Assembly (NCBI GenBank): GCA_964619785.1
Contig: CAZUGH010000021.1
Location: 1-27,962, forward strand
Source: CAZUGH01 sp964619785
GTDB taxonomy: Bacteria > Bacillota > Clostridia > Lachnospirales > Lachnospiraceae
DNA: 27,962 bases
Reading direction: 5' to 3'
Positions 1 through 6,933 of the stretch are shown here, piece by piece. Position 1 is the first letter of the stretch; the number at the start of each line of letters is the position of its first letter. The notes below the pieces were generated by a model, which was not told where the DNA came from, did not search any database, and was given only the letters and a program-made list of their open reading frames with translations. Position numbers and translations under genes: made by a program.

Positions 1-891
1 ATTTTAACAATGTTATTGCTAGTTACGTTTTGGGGAATGTCTGCAATTTATGTATCAGCAGAAAGTGTGACGATGGAGCAGGGGGATTTTACATATTCGA
101 TTGATTCAACAACACAGACGGCAGCTATTATTTCTAATTCGAAGAGCTATCTGATGCCAGTTGGTACTACCGTGGAAGAGTATCATGTACCAGGTAAGGT
201 GCAATACCAAGGAGCTACATATCAAGTGGTAAGTGTATCAGGTATTTTGTTGCCATATTCGAAAATTGTATATGAAGAGGGAATACAGGAAATCAATGGA
301 ATCGGCTCTTTGAGGACAGTAACAAGCGAGATTTATTTCCCAGCTTCATTACAGAGAGCATCAATTCGTAATGGAAAAGATGAGAGCTTGAAAAAAGTTG
401 TGATTGCACCAGGCAATACCACGTTTACATTTGAGAATGGTATGTTGATTAATCATGCTACTCAGACATTGGTTTGGGCGCCTCTTGCAGTTTCTGATGT
501 GACGGTTCCAACAGGGGTAGTCAACATAGATGAAGATGCATTTAGAAATAATGATATGGTGAATTCACTTACCATGCCAGATACGATAACAACGATTGAT
601 AAAGGTGCATTTGATGGCTGTAAGTCTCTTAAGAAAATTCATTTATCAGCAAGCTTGAAAGAGCTCGGGAATACATTTTCCTTAGAAGACAGCGTATTGA
701 CAGAACTAGTTATTCCCAAAGGTGTTAGCAAATTGTCGCCAACTTTTGTGAATAAAATCAAGACATTGAAACGTGTCAAGGTAGCTGCGGGTAATGGTGC
801 TTATCGTGTAAAGAGCAATATGGTGACATCGCAGAATTATAAGAAGCTGTTAAAAGCGAGCGGTATAAACAAAAAGGTCAAAATTAAATAA
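1..891 (+). CDS. BspA-like leucine-rich-repeat surface protein, 5' end outside window
   Basis: The frame is open from base 1. The first ATG in view (10) opens directly into a hydrophobic stretch (LLLVTFWGMSAIYVSA) with no basic residues before it, so the true start and the n-region of the signal peptide very probably lie upstream of the window. The mature part begins near AES. Residues about 165-270 show the LRR_5 (BspA/Treponema) pattern: units such as VVNIDEDAFRNNDMVNSLTM and ITTIDKGAFDGCKSLKKIHL, with the characteristic 'AF..C..L..I.L' spacing. Such proteins are exported and in other bacteria serve in adhesion or surface display; the ligand cannot be read from sequence. No cell-wall sorting signal or membrane anchor is visible at the C terminus, which is basic (INKKVKIK). 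The gene is convergent with the Big2 gene and shares a terminator with it. Confidence 0.8.
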   Translation: MLTMLLLVTFWGMSAIYVSAESVTMEQGDFTYSIDSTTQTAAIISNSKSYLMPVGTTVEEYHVPGKVQYQGATYQVVSVSGILLPYSKIVYEEGIQEINGIGSLRTVTSEIYFPASLQRASIRNGKDESLKKVVIAPGNTTFTFENGMLINHATQTLVWAPLAVSDVTVPTGVVNIDEDAFRNNDMVNSLTMPDTITTIDKGAFDGCKSLKKIHLSASLKELGNTFSLEDSVLTELVIPKGVSKLSPTFVNKIKTLKRVKVAAGNGAYRVKSNMVTSQNYKKLLKASGINKKVKIK

Positions 892-931
892 ACAAGGGGA
901 GCAGTATCACATTGATATGATTCCCCTTGTT
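891..931. terminator. Bidirectional intrinsic terminator
   Basis: AACAAGGGGA (891-900) pairs with TCCCCTTGTT (922-931) in a perfect 10-bp stem. The 21-nt loop holds an inner TATCA/TGATA stem. A short T run follows on the plus strand, and a T-rich stretch follows on the minus strand. It sits between the stops of two convergent genes, so it can end both transcripts. Confidence 0.8.
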
Positions 932-945
932 TTAGAGATAATGAT

Positions 946-1617
946 TTATGAATTCATAGGTATAATCTCGGTATTCTGATCTTGATATAGTGTAGGTGGT
1001 GGACTTGCTGTTGTAAAGTTACCAACATGAACGATGTATCGCGCGGTTTGTCCGGTAAGAAGTGTTGCAGTAATCTCAGTAATTCCAGGTGTGAGTGCAA
1101 TGACTTTTCCTCTGGAATTCACAGACGCCACCTCGGGATTGCTTGAAGAATAGTCTGGAATCTCAACAGAGGTATTTGGCTTAAGAATCGGTCGTAGATT
1201 GAGACTTTCACCTGGTGAAAGCATAACATCTGACTTTAGAAACTTAATGCTAACAGCGTGAGGACCAACTTTGACTTCGCAACGCAATCGCGTAACGACC
1301 CTACGTTTATTTTTTATGGTTACTGTAATTGTGGCTGTTCCAACATTTATAGCTTTTATCTTGGCTTTTCTTAACTTTGACTTTTGATAATAAACATCAA
1401 CGACGTTTTTGTCTGAGCTTGAAAAAGAAACAATGTGTTTTTTCTTGGCATTATACACTCTCATTGTAAACTTGCCGGACTTCGTCATATTTAGCTTGGA
1501 AACATTCAGTCGTGGTTTGGCAGGTGCGGCTTGTGAATCAGTCTTTATTAATAATAGACTGCCAACCATAATACAAAAGAAAAGAAGAAATATTCTACAT
1601 TTTTTTAAATTATTCAT
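946..1617 (-). CDS. Secreted bacterial Ig-like (Big2) domain protein
   Basis: The 223-aa protein starts with a typical signal peptide: basic MNNLKKCR, then a hydrophobic core (about residues 9-24), then SQAA as a likely cleavage region. Two Ig-like beta-sandwich units follow, at about residues 35-117 and 120-198. The second shows the Big_2 hallmark pattern 'LSPGESLNLRP...SSNPEVASVNSRGKVIALTPGITEITAT'; the first is a more degenerate copy ('SSSDKNVVDV...KAINVGTATITVTI'). The protein ends in a short Pro/Thr/Asn-rich tail without a membrane anchor or sorting signal. The ribosome binding site AAAGGAGAT lies just upstream of the ATG on the minus strand. Big2 domains occur in adhesins and cell-surface enzymes of clostridia; no catalytic domain is present, so a structural or binding role is inferred. 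Confidence 0.8.
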   Translation of the reverse strand: MNNLKKCRIFLLFFCIMVGSLLLIKTDSQAAPAKPRLNVSKLNMTKSGKFTMRVYNAKKKHIVSFSSSDKNVVDVYYQKSKLRKAKIKAINVGTATITVTIKNKRRVVTRLRCEVKVGPHAVSIKFLKSDVMLSPGESLNLRPILKPNTSVEIPDYSSSNPEVASVNSRGKVIALTPGITEITATLLTGQTARYIVHVGNFTTASPPPTLYQDQNTEIIPMNS

Positions 1618-1686
1618 TAGAATCTCCTTTCGTATGGTAAACTTATCATCTTAATATGGCATAAAATTGTCACTTTACATTTCCCC

Positions 1687-1715
1687 TTGAATTCCGAATT
1701 TCCCTGACATATAAT
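1687..1715 (+). promoter_or_regulatory. Sigma-A promoter of the two-component operon
   Basis: TTGAAT (1687-1692) and TATAAT (1710-1715) are separated by exactly 17 nt. Transcription would start near 1722, a few bases before the leader hairpin and about 100 nt before the regulator's start codon. Confidence 0.7.
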
Positions 1716-1725
1716 GAATTTAAAA

Positions 1726-1807
1726 GAAGCGTCACAAATTCTATTTATCGCAGCCAAGAAATTGCCTTCGCAATTTCTCGGCGCGCTCCTCAGCAAAAAA
1801 ACGCTTC
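1726..1807 (+). promoter_or_regulatory. Structured 5' leader of the response regulator gene
   Basis: An outer stem GAAGCG (1726-1731)/CGCTTC (1802-1807) encloses a strong inner hairpin, 1754-1765 with 70-81. In that hairpin AGAAATTGC pairs with GCAATTTCT around a CTTC loop; one A-C mismatch is followed by two more G-C pairs. The outer stem starts right after the predicted transcription start and ends 5 nt before the Shine-Dalgarno sequence. There is no T run after the hairpin, so it is not a simple terminator. I recognise no known riboswitch. It could affect translation of the regulator, or be a dispersed genomic repeat. Confidence 0.45.
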
Positions 1808-1822
1808 GGAATGGAGGATATT

Positions 1823-2512
1823 ATGCAACCTATATTAATTGCAGATGATAATGAAGGGATTACGGAAGTGCTTGCTACTTATGTTGCTGGTGAGGGATAT
1901 GAGCCAGTGATTGCGCATGATGGAATTGAAGCGGTGCAGTTGTTTCAAAAGTGTAATCCGGTTTGTGTTTTGCTAGATATTATGATGCCCGGGATGGATG
2001 GATATCGCGTTTGCGATAAGATTCGTGGGGTTTCTGATGTTCCGATTATACTGATTACTGCGAAGGGCGAGGATTATGAGAGAGTTATGGGACTCGATAA
2101 TGGAGCGGATGATTATATCGTGAAGCCATTTAGTCCGAGTGAGGTGATGGCACGTATCCGTGCTGTGCTTCGTCGTATGAATAAGTCTGAGAAGGAAGAA
2201 GATAATAAGGTTATCAGTGTAGGCGATTTGACTGTAAATATCGATTCTTATACGGTATTCATTGCGGGAGAGAAGCTGCCGATGACGAAGAAGGAAGTTG
2301 AGACCATGTGGATTTTGGCTGGGAATCCAAGCAAGGTATTTACTAGAGACAATCTACTTGACAGTTTGTGGGGACAAGATTATTTTGGAGATAGTAGAAC
2401 CGTTGATTCACATATCAAGCGCCTTCGTGCCAAACTTGACAAGGTAGAGCATCCAGATTGGGAGATTAAGACAATATGGGGACTCGGTTACAAATTTGAG
2501 GTTAATGTATGA
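1823..2512 (+). CDS. OmpR-family response regulator
   Basis: The 229-aa protein has an N-terminal receiver domain (about 1-118) with the acidic pair D8/D9, phosphoacceptor D52 in LLDIMMPG, T79 and K101 (DYIVKPF). A winged-helix DNA-binding domain (about 130-228) ends in the usual 'RTVDSHIKRLRAKL...IKTIWGLGYKFE'. An in-frame ATG at 1811 overlaps the Shine-Dalgarno TGGAGG (1812-1817), so the ATG at 1823, five bases downstream of it, is the better start. The gene overlaps the kinase gene by ATGA, a sign of translational coupling. It would bind promoter DNA after phosphorylation by the kinase. Target genes are unknown; the adjacent surface-protein genes are possible but unproven. Confidence 0.93.
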   Translation: MQPILIADDNEGITEVLATYVAGEGYEPVIAHDGIEAVQLFQKCNPVCVLLDIMMPGMDGYRVCDKIRGVSDVPIILITAKGEDYERVMGLDNGADDYIVKPFSPSEVMARIRAVLRRMNKSEKEEDNKVISVGDLTVNIDSYTVFIAGEKLPMTKKEVETMWILAGNPSKVFTRDNLLDSLWGQDYFGDSRTVDSHIKRLRAKLDKVEHPDWEIKTIWGLGYKFEVNV

Positions 2513-3975
2513 TCAAGAAGCATTTATTTTGGCGAATCTACATATACTTTGTTGTAGTGCTTATCGTAGTTATTGCCACGATCGGGTTGGTTTTTACCAG
2601 ATTGAATCAGAGCAATATCATGGAAGTATACCAGGAACAATTGAGTACCTTAGCGGACAATATTAGCAATCAGGTGAGAAGCTATGAGAAACAGAATAAT
2701 GCAGAAGGTTTTTTCTCATATTTGACCGCGATTGAGGATTTTGGTGAGATGCAGGGAGCGGATATCTGGATTACTACTTGCCCTGGAAGTGAATATAGCA
2801 TGGATTCGTCCTTTGCGAATGTGGATATTGAGCAGGTGAAGGTGCCCGATGAAACGCAACAGATTCTTAATGAGGCCTACCAAGGCAAGACTGGTGTATA
2901 TAATAATTTTGATAGCATCTATGACAAGACAATGTTACATCTAGCTCGTCCGGTGAAGAATAGTGCGGGGCATGTAATGGGTGTTGTTTTACTCAATGCG
3001 ACTGTTGATACACAAGAGTCTTACGTTTATCAATATCAGAGATATATGATGTTGAGTGTTGTGATTGGAGTGTTTCTTGCTTTTGCGCTGGCTTTGTTTT
3101 TCTCGGGACAGATTTCTCGACCGGTGGCGGAGATGAAGAGAATTGCATTGACGATGGCAGCAGGTAATTATCAGGTTAAGACTTCGATTAAGCGTAGTGA
3201 TGAGATTGGACAGCTAGCTGTGAGCTTGGATGTGCTTGGCGACCGATTGGTGGCGGCGGAGCAGATGCGTGACAATCTAGAACAGAACCGAAGGGATTTC
3301 TTCTCTAATGTTTCTCATGAGCTTAGGACGCCGATTACAGTTGTGAAAGGATATGCCGAGACATTAGCTGATGGCTATGTGAAGGAAGCCACGAAACAGC
3401 AGGATTATTATGAACGCATGCTGGCAGAATGCAATAGCATGGAGCGATTGGTAACGGATCTTCTGACTTTGTCGAAGATGCAAAATCTTGATTTTGAATT
3501 GGATTTTGAAATCCTTAATATTATCGCCGTAGCTCAGGATACACTACGTAGCGTTCGTGTATTGATGGCGGAGAAGCAGATTCAGAGCGAACTTGTCTAT
3601 GATGATGAATGCTCTTTTATTCGTGGAGACTATGACCGAATTCGTCAGCTCTTTTTAATTATTTTACAAAATGCAATCAAGTATTCAGAACCAGATACCC
3701 ATGTGTACGTGCATGTGATGAAAAATGAGGATACGATTCAGGTGTCGATTGCCGATGAAGGAGTGGGCATCGCGACGGAGGATTTAGAGAATATTTTTGA
3801 AAAATTCTATCGCGGACAGAATCATACGGAGAAAGACGGTTCGGGTCTGGGACTTGTAGTAGCACGTCATATTGTAGAACGTCATGAGGGACGTATTCAT
3901 GCTGAGAGTGAGATTGGTAAGGGGAGTACCTTTATCATCGATTTGCCAGCATGTGAACCACCAGATGAAGATTGA
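2509..3975 (+). CDS. Membrane sensor histidine kinase
   Basis: The 488-aa protein has a transmembrane segment at about 9-30, an extracytoplasmic sensor region at about 31-178, a second transmembrane segment at about 179-199, and a HAMP linker at about 200-253. A HisKA dimerisation domain follows with phosphoacceptor H270 in FFSNVSHELRTP. The catalytic ATPase domain shows N388 (N box, QNAIKYSE), DEGVGI (416-421) and GSGLGL (444-449), so all key residues are present. The extracytoplasmic region resembles double-PAS/Cache sensors in size, but I cannot name a ligand. It is the cognate partner of the regulator upstream, with which it shares four bases. The architecture is that of the PhoR/BaeS-like class. 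Confidence 0.93.
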   Translation: MIKKHLFWRIYIYFVVVLIVVIATIGLVFTRLNQSNIMEVYQEQLSTLADNISNQVRSYEKQNNAEGFFSYLTAIEDFGEMQGADIWITTCPGSEYSMDSSFANVDIEQVKVPDETQQILNEAYQGKTGVYNNFDSIYDKTMLHLARPVKNSAGHVMGVVLLNATVDTQESYVYQYQRYMMLSVVIGVFLAFALALFFSGQISRPVAEMKRIALTMAAGNYQVKTSIKRSDEIGQLAVSLDVLGDRLVAAEQMRDNLEQNRRDFFSNVSHELRTPITVVKGYAETLADGYVKEATKQQDYYERMLAECNSMERLVTDLLTLSKMQNLDFELDFEILNIIAVAQDTLRSVRVLMAEKQIQSELVYDDECSFIRGDYDRIRQLFLIILQNAIKYSEPDTHVYVHVMKNEDTIQVSIADEGVGIATEDLENIFEKFYRGQNHTEKDGSGLGLVVARHIVERHEGRIHAESEIGKGSTFIIDLPACEPPDED

Positions 3976-3994
3976 TAAATGCCAACATTTACCC

Positions 3995-4023
3995 TTGATA
4001 TATTCTGAGAATTTAGGTATAAT
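3995..4023 (+). promoter_or_regulatory. Sigma-A promoter of the 6S RNA gene
   Basis: TTGATA (3995-4000), a 17-nt spacer and a perfect TATAAT (4018-4023) lie just downstream of the kinase stop codon. The predicted start is near 4030, which matches the expected 5' end of the RNA that follows. Confidence 0.8.
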
Positions 4024-4030
4024 AAACATA

Positions 4031-4250
4031 TCAAATCACCTGAGATGTTCGATAACTCTTGCATTTTTGAACCTACATTACTTTAAACGGGATTCCTAAT
4101 CTGTATCCGGATGCCAGGCCGTCACTGCACTTCGGTGTATGAATGGTTTCATTACAACGGAAGGTTGAAGCGTACATGCGGTTGCCCACCTAGCATTAGC
4201 TAGGAGTCAAAAATCAAGAACCGGCATTTTGGGCATTTACGAAAGAACAT
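4031..4250 (+). ncRNA. ssrS: 6S RNA (Firmicutes type)
   Basis: The non-coding stretch between the kinase and nadE shows features I associate with clostridial 6S RNAs: CTGAGATGTTCG near the 5' end, then TTTTTGAACCTACATT and TTTAAACGGGATTCC, then GCCAGGCCGTCACTGC and a hairpin-rich 3' half (GTTGCCCACCTAGC/GCTAGGAG). The ends can pair: ATGTTC (4045-4050) with GAACAT (4245-4250). It has its own strong promoter and a terminator directly downstream. 6S RNA mimics an open promoter and sequesters the housekeeping RNA polymerase holoenzyme. The boundaries are approximate. The call is from recognition and was not checked with a covariance model. Confidence 0.75.
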
Positions 4251-4274
4251 GGGGCAGCACGAGCTGCCCCTTTT
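4251..4274 (+). terminator. Intrinsic terminator after 6S RNA
   Basis: GGGGCAGC (4251-4258), loop ACGA, GCTGCCCC (4263-4270), followed by TTTT. This is a perfect 8-bp GC-rich stem. It ends only 26 nt before the nadE start codon. Confidence 0.85.
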
Positions 4275-4300
4275 CTGATTAAGAAAGGATTGTTGATTCG

Positions 4301-6232
4301 ATGAAAGATGGATTCTTGAAGGTAGCAGTAGCAACACCAGATTTGAGGGTGGCAGATACTGATTATAATGGACGACAGATTATTAAAAAAGCCAAGGAAC
4401 TGGCAGACCAGGGAGTCAAACTTCTTGTGTTTCCAGAACTTTGTATTACAGGATATACTTGTGGAGATTTATTTCTACAAGATCCATTGTTAGATGGAGC
4501 AGAGACGGAACTGATTAAGATTGCAGAAGCTACGAGTGAATTGGACATGTTGTTCACGGTCGGTCTTCCGCTTGTGCACAATAACCGTCTCTTTAATGTT
4601 GTTGCCGTGATTAAAAGCGGTGAGATTCTTGGCCTTGTTCCTAAGAGTTATATTCCGGGCTATTCGGAGTTCTATGAAGGACGTCACTTTGTTAGTGGGG
4701 ACGGCATTATGACAGAACATCGTTTGGGCGAGGAACTTCATGTGGACTTTGGTCCGAAGCAGCTATTCTCCTGTTATAACATGAAGGGGTTTGTGCTGGG
4801 CGTGGAAATCTGTGAAGATCTCTGGATGCCAGTACCACCATCCTCCCATCATGCATTAGCTGGAGCTACGATTATTGCGAATCCTTCTGCAAGTGATGAG
4901 ACGACAGGGAAGGCTAGTTACCGTCGCGAATTGGTAAAGGGTCAATCCGCAAGAACGATTTCGGCATACCTCTATGCAGATGCGGGAGAAGGAGAATCAA
5001 CGACAGACCTTGTATTTGCAGGACACGATTTTATCGTAGAGAATGGCGTTGTTCTAGGGGAGACGAAGCGATTTGAGAATGGTCATGTAATCTCAGAGAT
5101 TGATTTGCAAAAGCTTAACAATGAGAGAAGAAGAATGACGACATTTCCGATGGATCCAGCTCCGGAAGAGAGTGATTATGTGATTCAGTTGTTTGCGCTA
5201 GATGAGGTGGAGACGACAGAGCTTACGAGACAGTATGAGAAGACTCCGTTCGTGCCAGTTGTGAAGGGCGATAGAGAGAGCCGGTGTGATGAGATTCTCA
5301 GCATTCAGGCGGCGGGTCTGAAGAAGCGACTTATGCATACACATTGTCAATGTGCTGTTATTGGATTGTCTGGAGGATTAGATTCGACCTTGGCACTTCT
5401 AGTGACCGTGAGAGCTTTTGACAGCTTGTCCATCCCACGGGAAAATATTATCAGCGTGACGATGCCTTGTTTTGGTACGACTAGTCGTACGTATGACAAT
5501 GCCGTGAATCTGGCACGAGAACTCGGAACAACATTAAAAGAAGTACGTATTGATGATGCAGTGAAGCTGCATTTTAAGCATATTGGACATGACATCGAGG
5601 TTCAGGATGTAACGTATGAAAATGGCCAGGCGCGTGAGCGTACTCAGATTCTCATGGATATTGCGAATGAGAAGGGTGGAATGGTTATCGGAACAGGCGA
5701 TATGTCCGAGCTTGTACTTGGCTGGGCTACTTACAATGGTGACCATATGTCAATGTATGGCGTGAATTGTTCCGTGCCTAAGACGTTAGTCCGTTTTTTG
5801 GTACTTTATTTCGCCGATACTTGTGGTAGCAGCAAACTGAAGGAAGTTCTGTACGATGTATTAGATACACCAGTTAGTCCAGAACTGTTGCCACCAAAAG
5901 ATGGAGAGATTGCACAGAAGACAGAGGATATCGTAGGACCTTATGAACTTCATGATTTCTTCCTCTATCATATGATGCGATTTGGCTTTATGCCATCCAA
6001 GATTTATCGGATGGCGGTTTATACCTTTGAGGGAGAGTACACGAAAGAAACGATTTTGAAGTGGCTGAATACATTTTATCGCCGTTTCTTCTCACAACAG
6101 TTTAAACGGTCTTGTTTACCAGATGGACCGAAGGTTGGTAGTGTGGCGGTATCGCCTCGTGGTGATCTTCGTATGCCAAGTGATGCGAGTGCATCTATGT
6201 GGATGAAGGACTTAGAATCACTTCGAATCTAG
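4301..6232 (+). CDS. nadE: Glutamine-dependent NAD+ synthetase
   Basis: This 643-aa cytoplasmic enzyme makes NAD+ from deamido-NAD+, ATP and glutamine, the last step of NAD synthesis. The N-terminal nitrilase-fold glutaminase domain (about 1-290) shows the full catalytic triad: E46 (VFPELCITGY), K115 (VPKSYIPGY) and C171 (VEICEDLW). It releases ammonia for the C-terminal synthetase domain (about 325-643), which carries the PP-loop SGGLDS (357-362) and the family motif GDMSELVLGWATYNGDHMS. Length and order match the glutaminase-fused NadE rather than the short ammonia-only type. The ribosome binding site AAAGGA (4284-4289) is rather far from the ATG. No separate promoter is visible between the 6S terminator and the gene. 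Its 3' end overlaps the convergent FMN-binding gene by 15 bp. Confidence 0.95.
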   Translation: MKDGFLKVAVATPDLRVADTDYNGRQIIKKAKELADQGVKLLVFPELCITGYTCGDLFLQDPLLDGAETELIKIAEATSELDMLFTVGLPLVHNNRLFNVVAVIKSGEILGLVPKSYIPGYSEFYEGRHFVSGDGIMTEHRLGEELHVDFGPKQLFSCYNMKGFVLGVEICEDLWMPVPPSSHHALAGATIIANPSASDETTGKASYRRELVKGQSARTISAYLYADAGEGESTTDLVFAGHDFIVENGVVLGETKRFENGHVISEIDLQKLNNERRRMTTFPMDPAPEESDYVIQLFALDEVETTELTRQYEKTPFVPVVKGDRESRCDEILSIQAAGLKKRLMHTHCQCAVIGLSGGLDSTLALLVTVRAFDSLSIPRENIISVTMPCFGTTSRTYDNAVNLARELGTTLKEVRIDDAVKLHFKHIGHDIEVQDVTYENGQARERTQILMDIANEKGGMVIGTGDMSELVLGWATYNGDHMSMYGVNCSVPKTLVRFLVLYFADTCGSSKLKEVLYDVLDTPVSPELLPPKDGEIAQKTEDIVGPYELHDFFLYHMMRFGFMPSKIYRMAVYTFEGEYTKETILKWLNTFYRRFFSQQFKRSCLPDGPKVGSVAVSPRGDLRMPSDASASMWMKDLESLRI

Positions 6233-6719
6233 TGGTGTATTAGCAAGGGCTTTCTTGATTCCATCGAGAAGGAGCGTCTGGGTGTATTTTCCTTTCTCTG
6301 TGAGAGTGATGTCATCCGGGTTGATACCTTGTTTGAGTTGCGTCTCAAGATAAGCGAGAGAAGGGCTGACTAAAGGATACATGGTAGTGATGGAATCTTC
6401 TAAGTTGACCAGTGATACAGACTTGACAGCTNNNNNNNNNNNNNNNNNNNNNNNNNNNNNNNNNNNNNNNNNNNNNNNNNNNNNNNNNNNNNNNNNNNNN
6501 NNNNNNNNNNNNNNNNNNNNNNNNNNNNNNNATACATGGTAGTGATGGAATCTTCTAAGTTGACCAGTGATACAGACTTGACAGCTCACTCCCCTTCTCA
6601 TCTTTATCCGGAAGGAACATGAAGGTGAGTAGGAGGATGAGCAGAATTCCCAAACCAACGAAGATTGCTGTATATATGATTTCTTTCATTTGAAGGACGA
6701 TAATTTTAGTTTTTGCCAT
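6218..6719 (-). CDS. Membrane-anchored FMN-binding-domain-like protein, interrupted by assembly gap
   Basis: Both ends are visible. The N terminus (ATG at 6719, Shine-Dalgarno GGAGG five bases upstream) reads MAKTKIIVLQMKEII, then a single transmembrane helix (about YTAIFVGLGILLILLLTFMF), then LPDKDEKG. The C terminus reads AVKSVSLVNLEDSITTMYPL, then VSPSLAYLETQL and a tail ending PLDSK. It resembles the FMN-binding-type small membrane proteins common in Lachnospiraceae. The middle, which I estimate at a few dozen residues, is lost in the N run. The two visible parts lie in different reading frames if the 55-bp repeats flanking the gap are simply merged. The gene is therefore either broken or, more likely, misassembled here. 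The family call is tentative. Its stop lies inside the end of nadE. Confidence 0.6.
6377..6431. repeat. 55-bp exact direct repeat, left copy at gap edge
   Basis: This 55-bp sequence (starting ATACATGGTAGTG, ending TTGACAGCT) abuts the N run and recurs without a mismatch at 6532-6586 on the other side. A repeat of exactly this kind at both contig ends is what a k-mer assembler leaves at an unresolved node, so it is likely an assembly artefact or the edge of a collapsed tandem repeat. Confidence 0.95.
6432..6531. other. Assembly gap (100 N)
   Basis: A run of exactly 100 undetermined bases, the conventional placeholder for a gap of unknown size, lies inside the FMN-binding-like gene. Confidence 0.99.
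6532..6586. repeat. 55-bp exact direct repeat, right copy at gap edge
   Basis: Second copy of the sequence at 6377-6431, beginning at the first base after the N run. In this copy the minus-strand frame continuing from the gene's N terminus hits a stop (…YHWST*), while the C-terminal frame of the left copy reads open. Confidence 0.95.
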
Positions 6720-6783
6720 GGGAGCCTCCATAGATGGTATCTCTATTTATATCATTTTATGAGGTGAAGGCATGTATTATGAC

Positions 6784-6800
6784 GCTAAGGAGGAAAGATG
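6784..6800 (+). repeat. 17-bp direct repeat with ribosome binding site and ATG, copy 1
   Basis: GCTAAGGAGGAAAGATG matches GCTAAGGAGGAAATATG at 6920-6936 in 16 of 17 bases. The second copy is the ribosome binding site and start codon of addB. The copies are 136 bp apart and enclose the hairpin-rich leader. Confidence 0.85.
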
Positions 6801-6911
6801 GAATATTTTTTTGATAAAAAATATTCCATCTGCAAGTTTGTAATAAAGCACAAACTTGTATGATACAGAACAGAAATCGTTGCACAAATTTCTGTTCTGT
6901 TGCCTTCGCAA
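6796..6911 (+). promoter_or_regulatory. Leader of addB with consecutive hairpins
   Basis: Three perfect inverted repeats follow each other: 6796-6811 with 6816-6831 (16 bp, loop TGAT), 6833-6841 with 6850-6858 (9 bp), and 6865-6877 with 6888-6900 (13 bp, 10-nt loop). A short TTGC/GCAA hairpin with CTTC loop lies at 6900-6911. The addB ribosome binding site comes 12 nt later. None is followed by a T run, so they are not standard terminators. I see no convincing promoter close upstream; TATTAT at 6775-6780 is a weak -10 candidate. Confidence 0.6.
6798..6863 (+). CDS. Possible 21-codon leader peptide upstream of addB
   Basis: An ATG at 6798 is preceded at good distance by a perfect AAGGAGG (6787-6793) and opens a 21-codon frame, MEYFFDKKYSICKFVIKHKLV, ending in TGA at 6861-6863. 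The peptide is basic and aromatic and resembles no family I know. The frame spans the first two leader hairpins, so its translation would keep them from forming, as in attenuation leaders. It could equally be a chance frame created when the region around the addB start was duplicated. Only the ribosome binding site speaks for real translation. Confidence 0.3.
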   Translation: MEYFFDKKYSICKFVIKHKLV

Positions 6912-6933
6912 AAGCTTAGGCTAAGGAGGAAAT

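Noticed and set aside
3884..4099. 71-codon frame across the end of the kinase gene and the 6S region
   Set aside because: It has no ribosome binding site, overlaps the kinase in another frame and runs through a promoter and a structured RNA.
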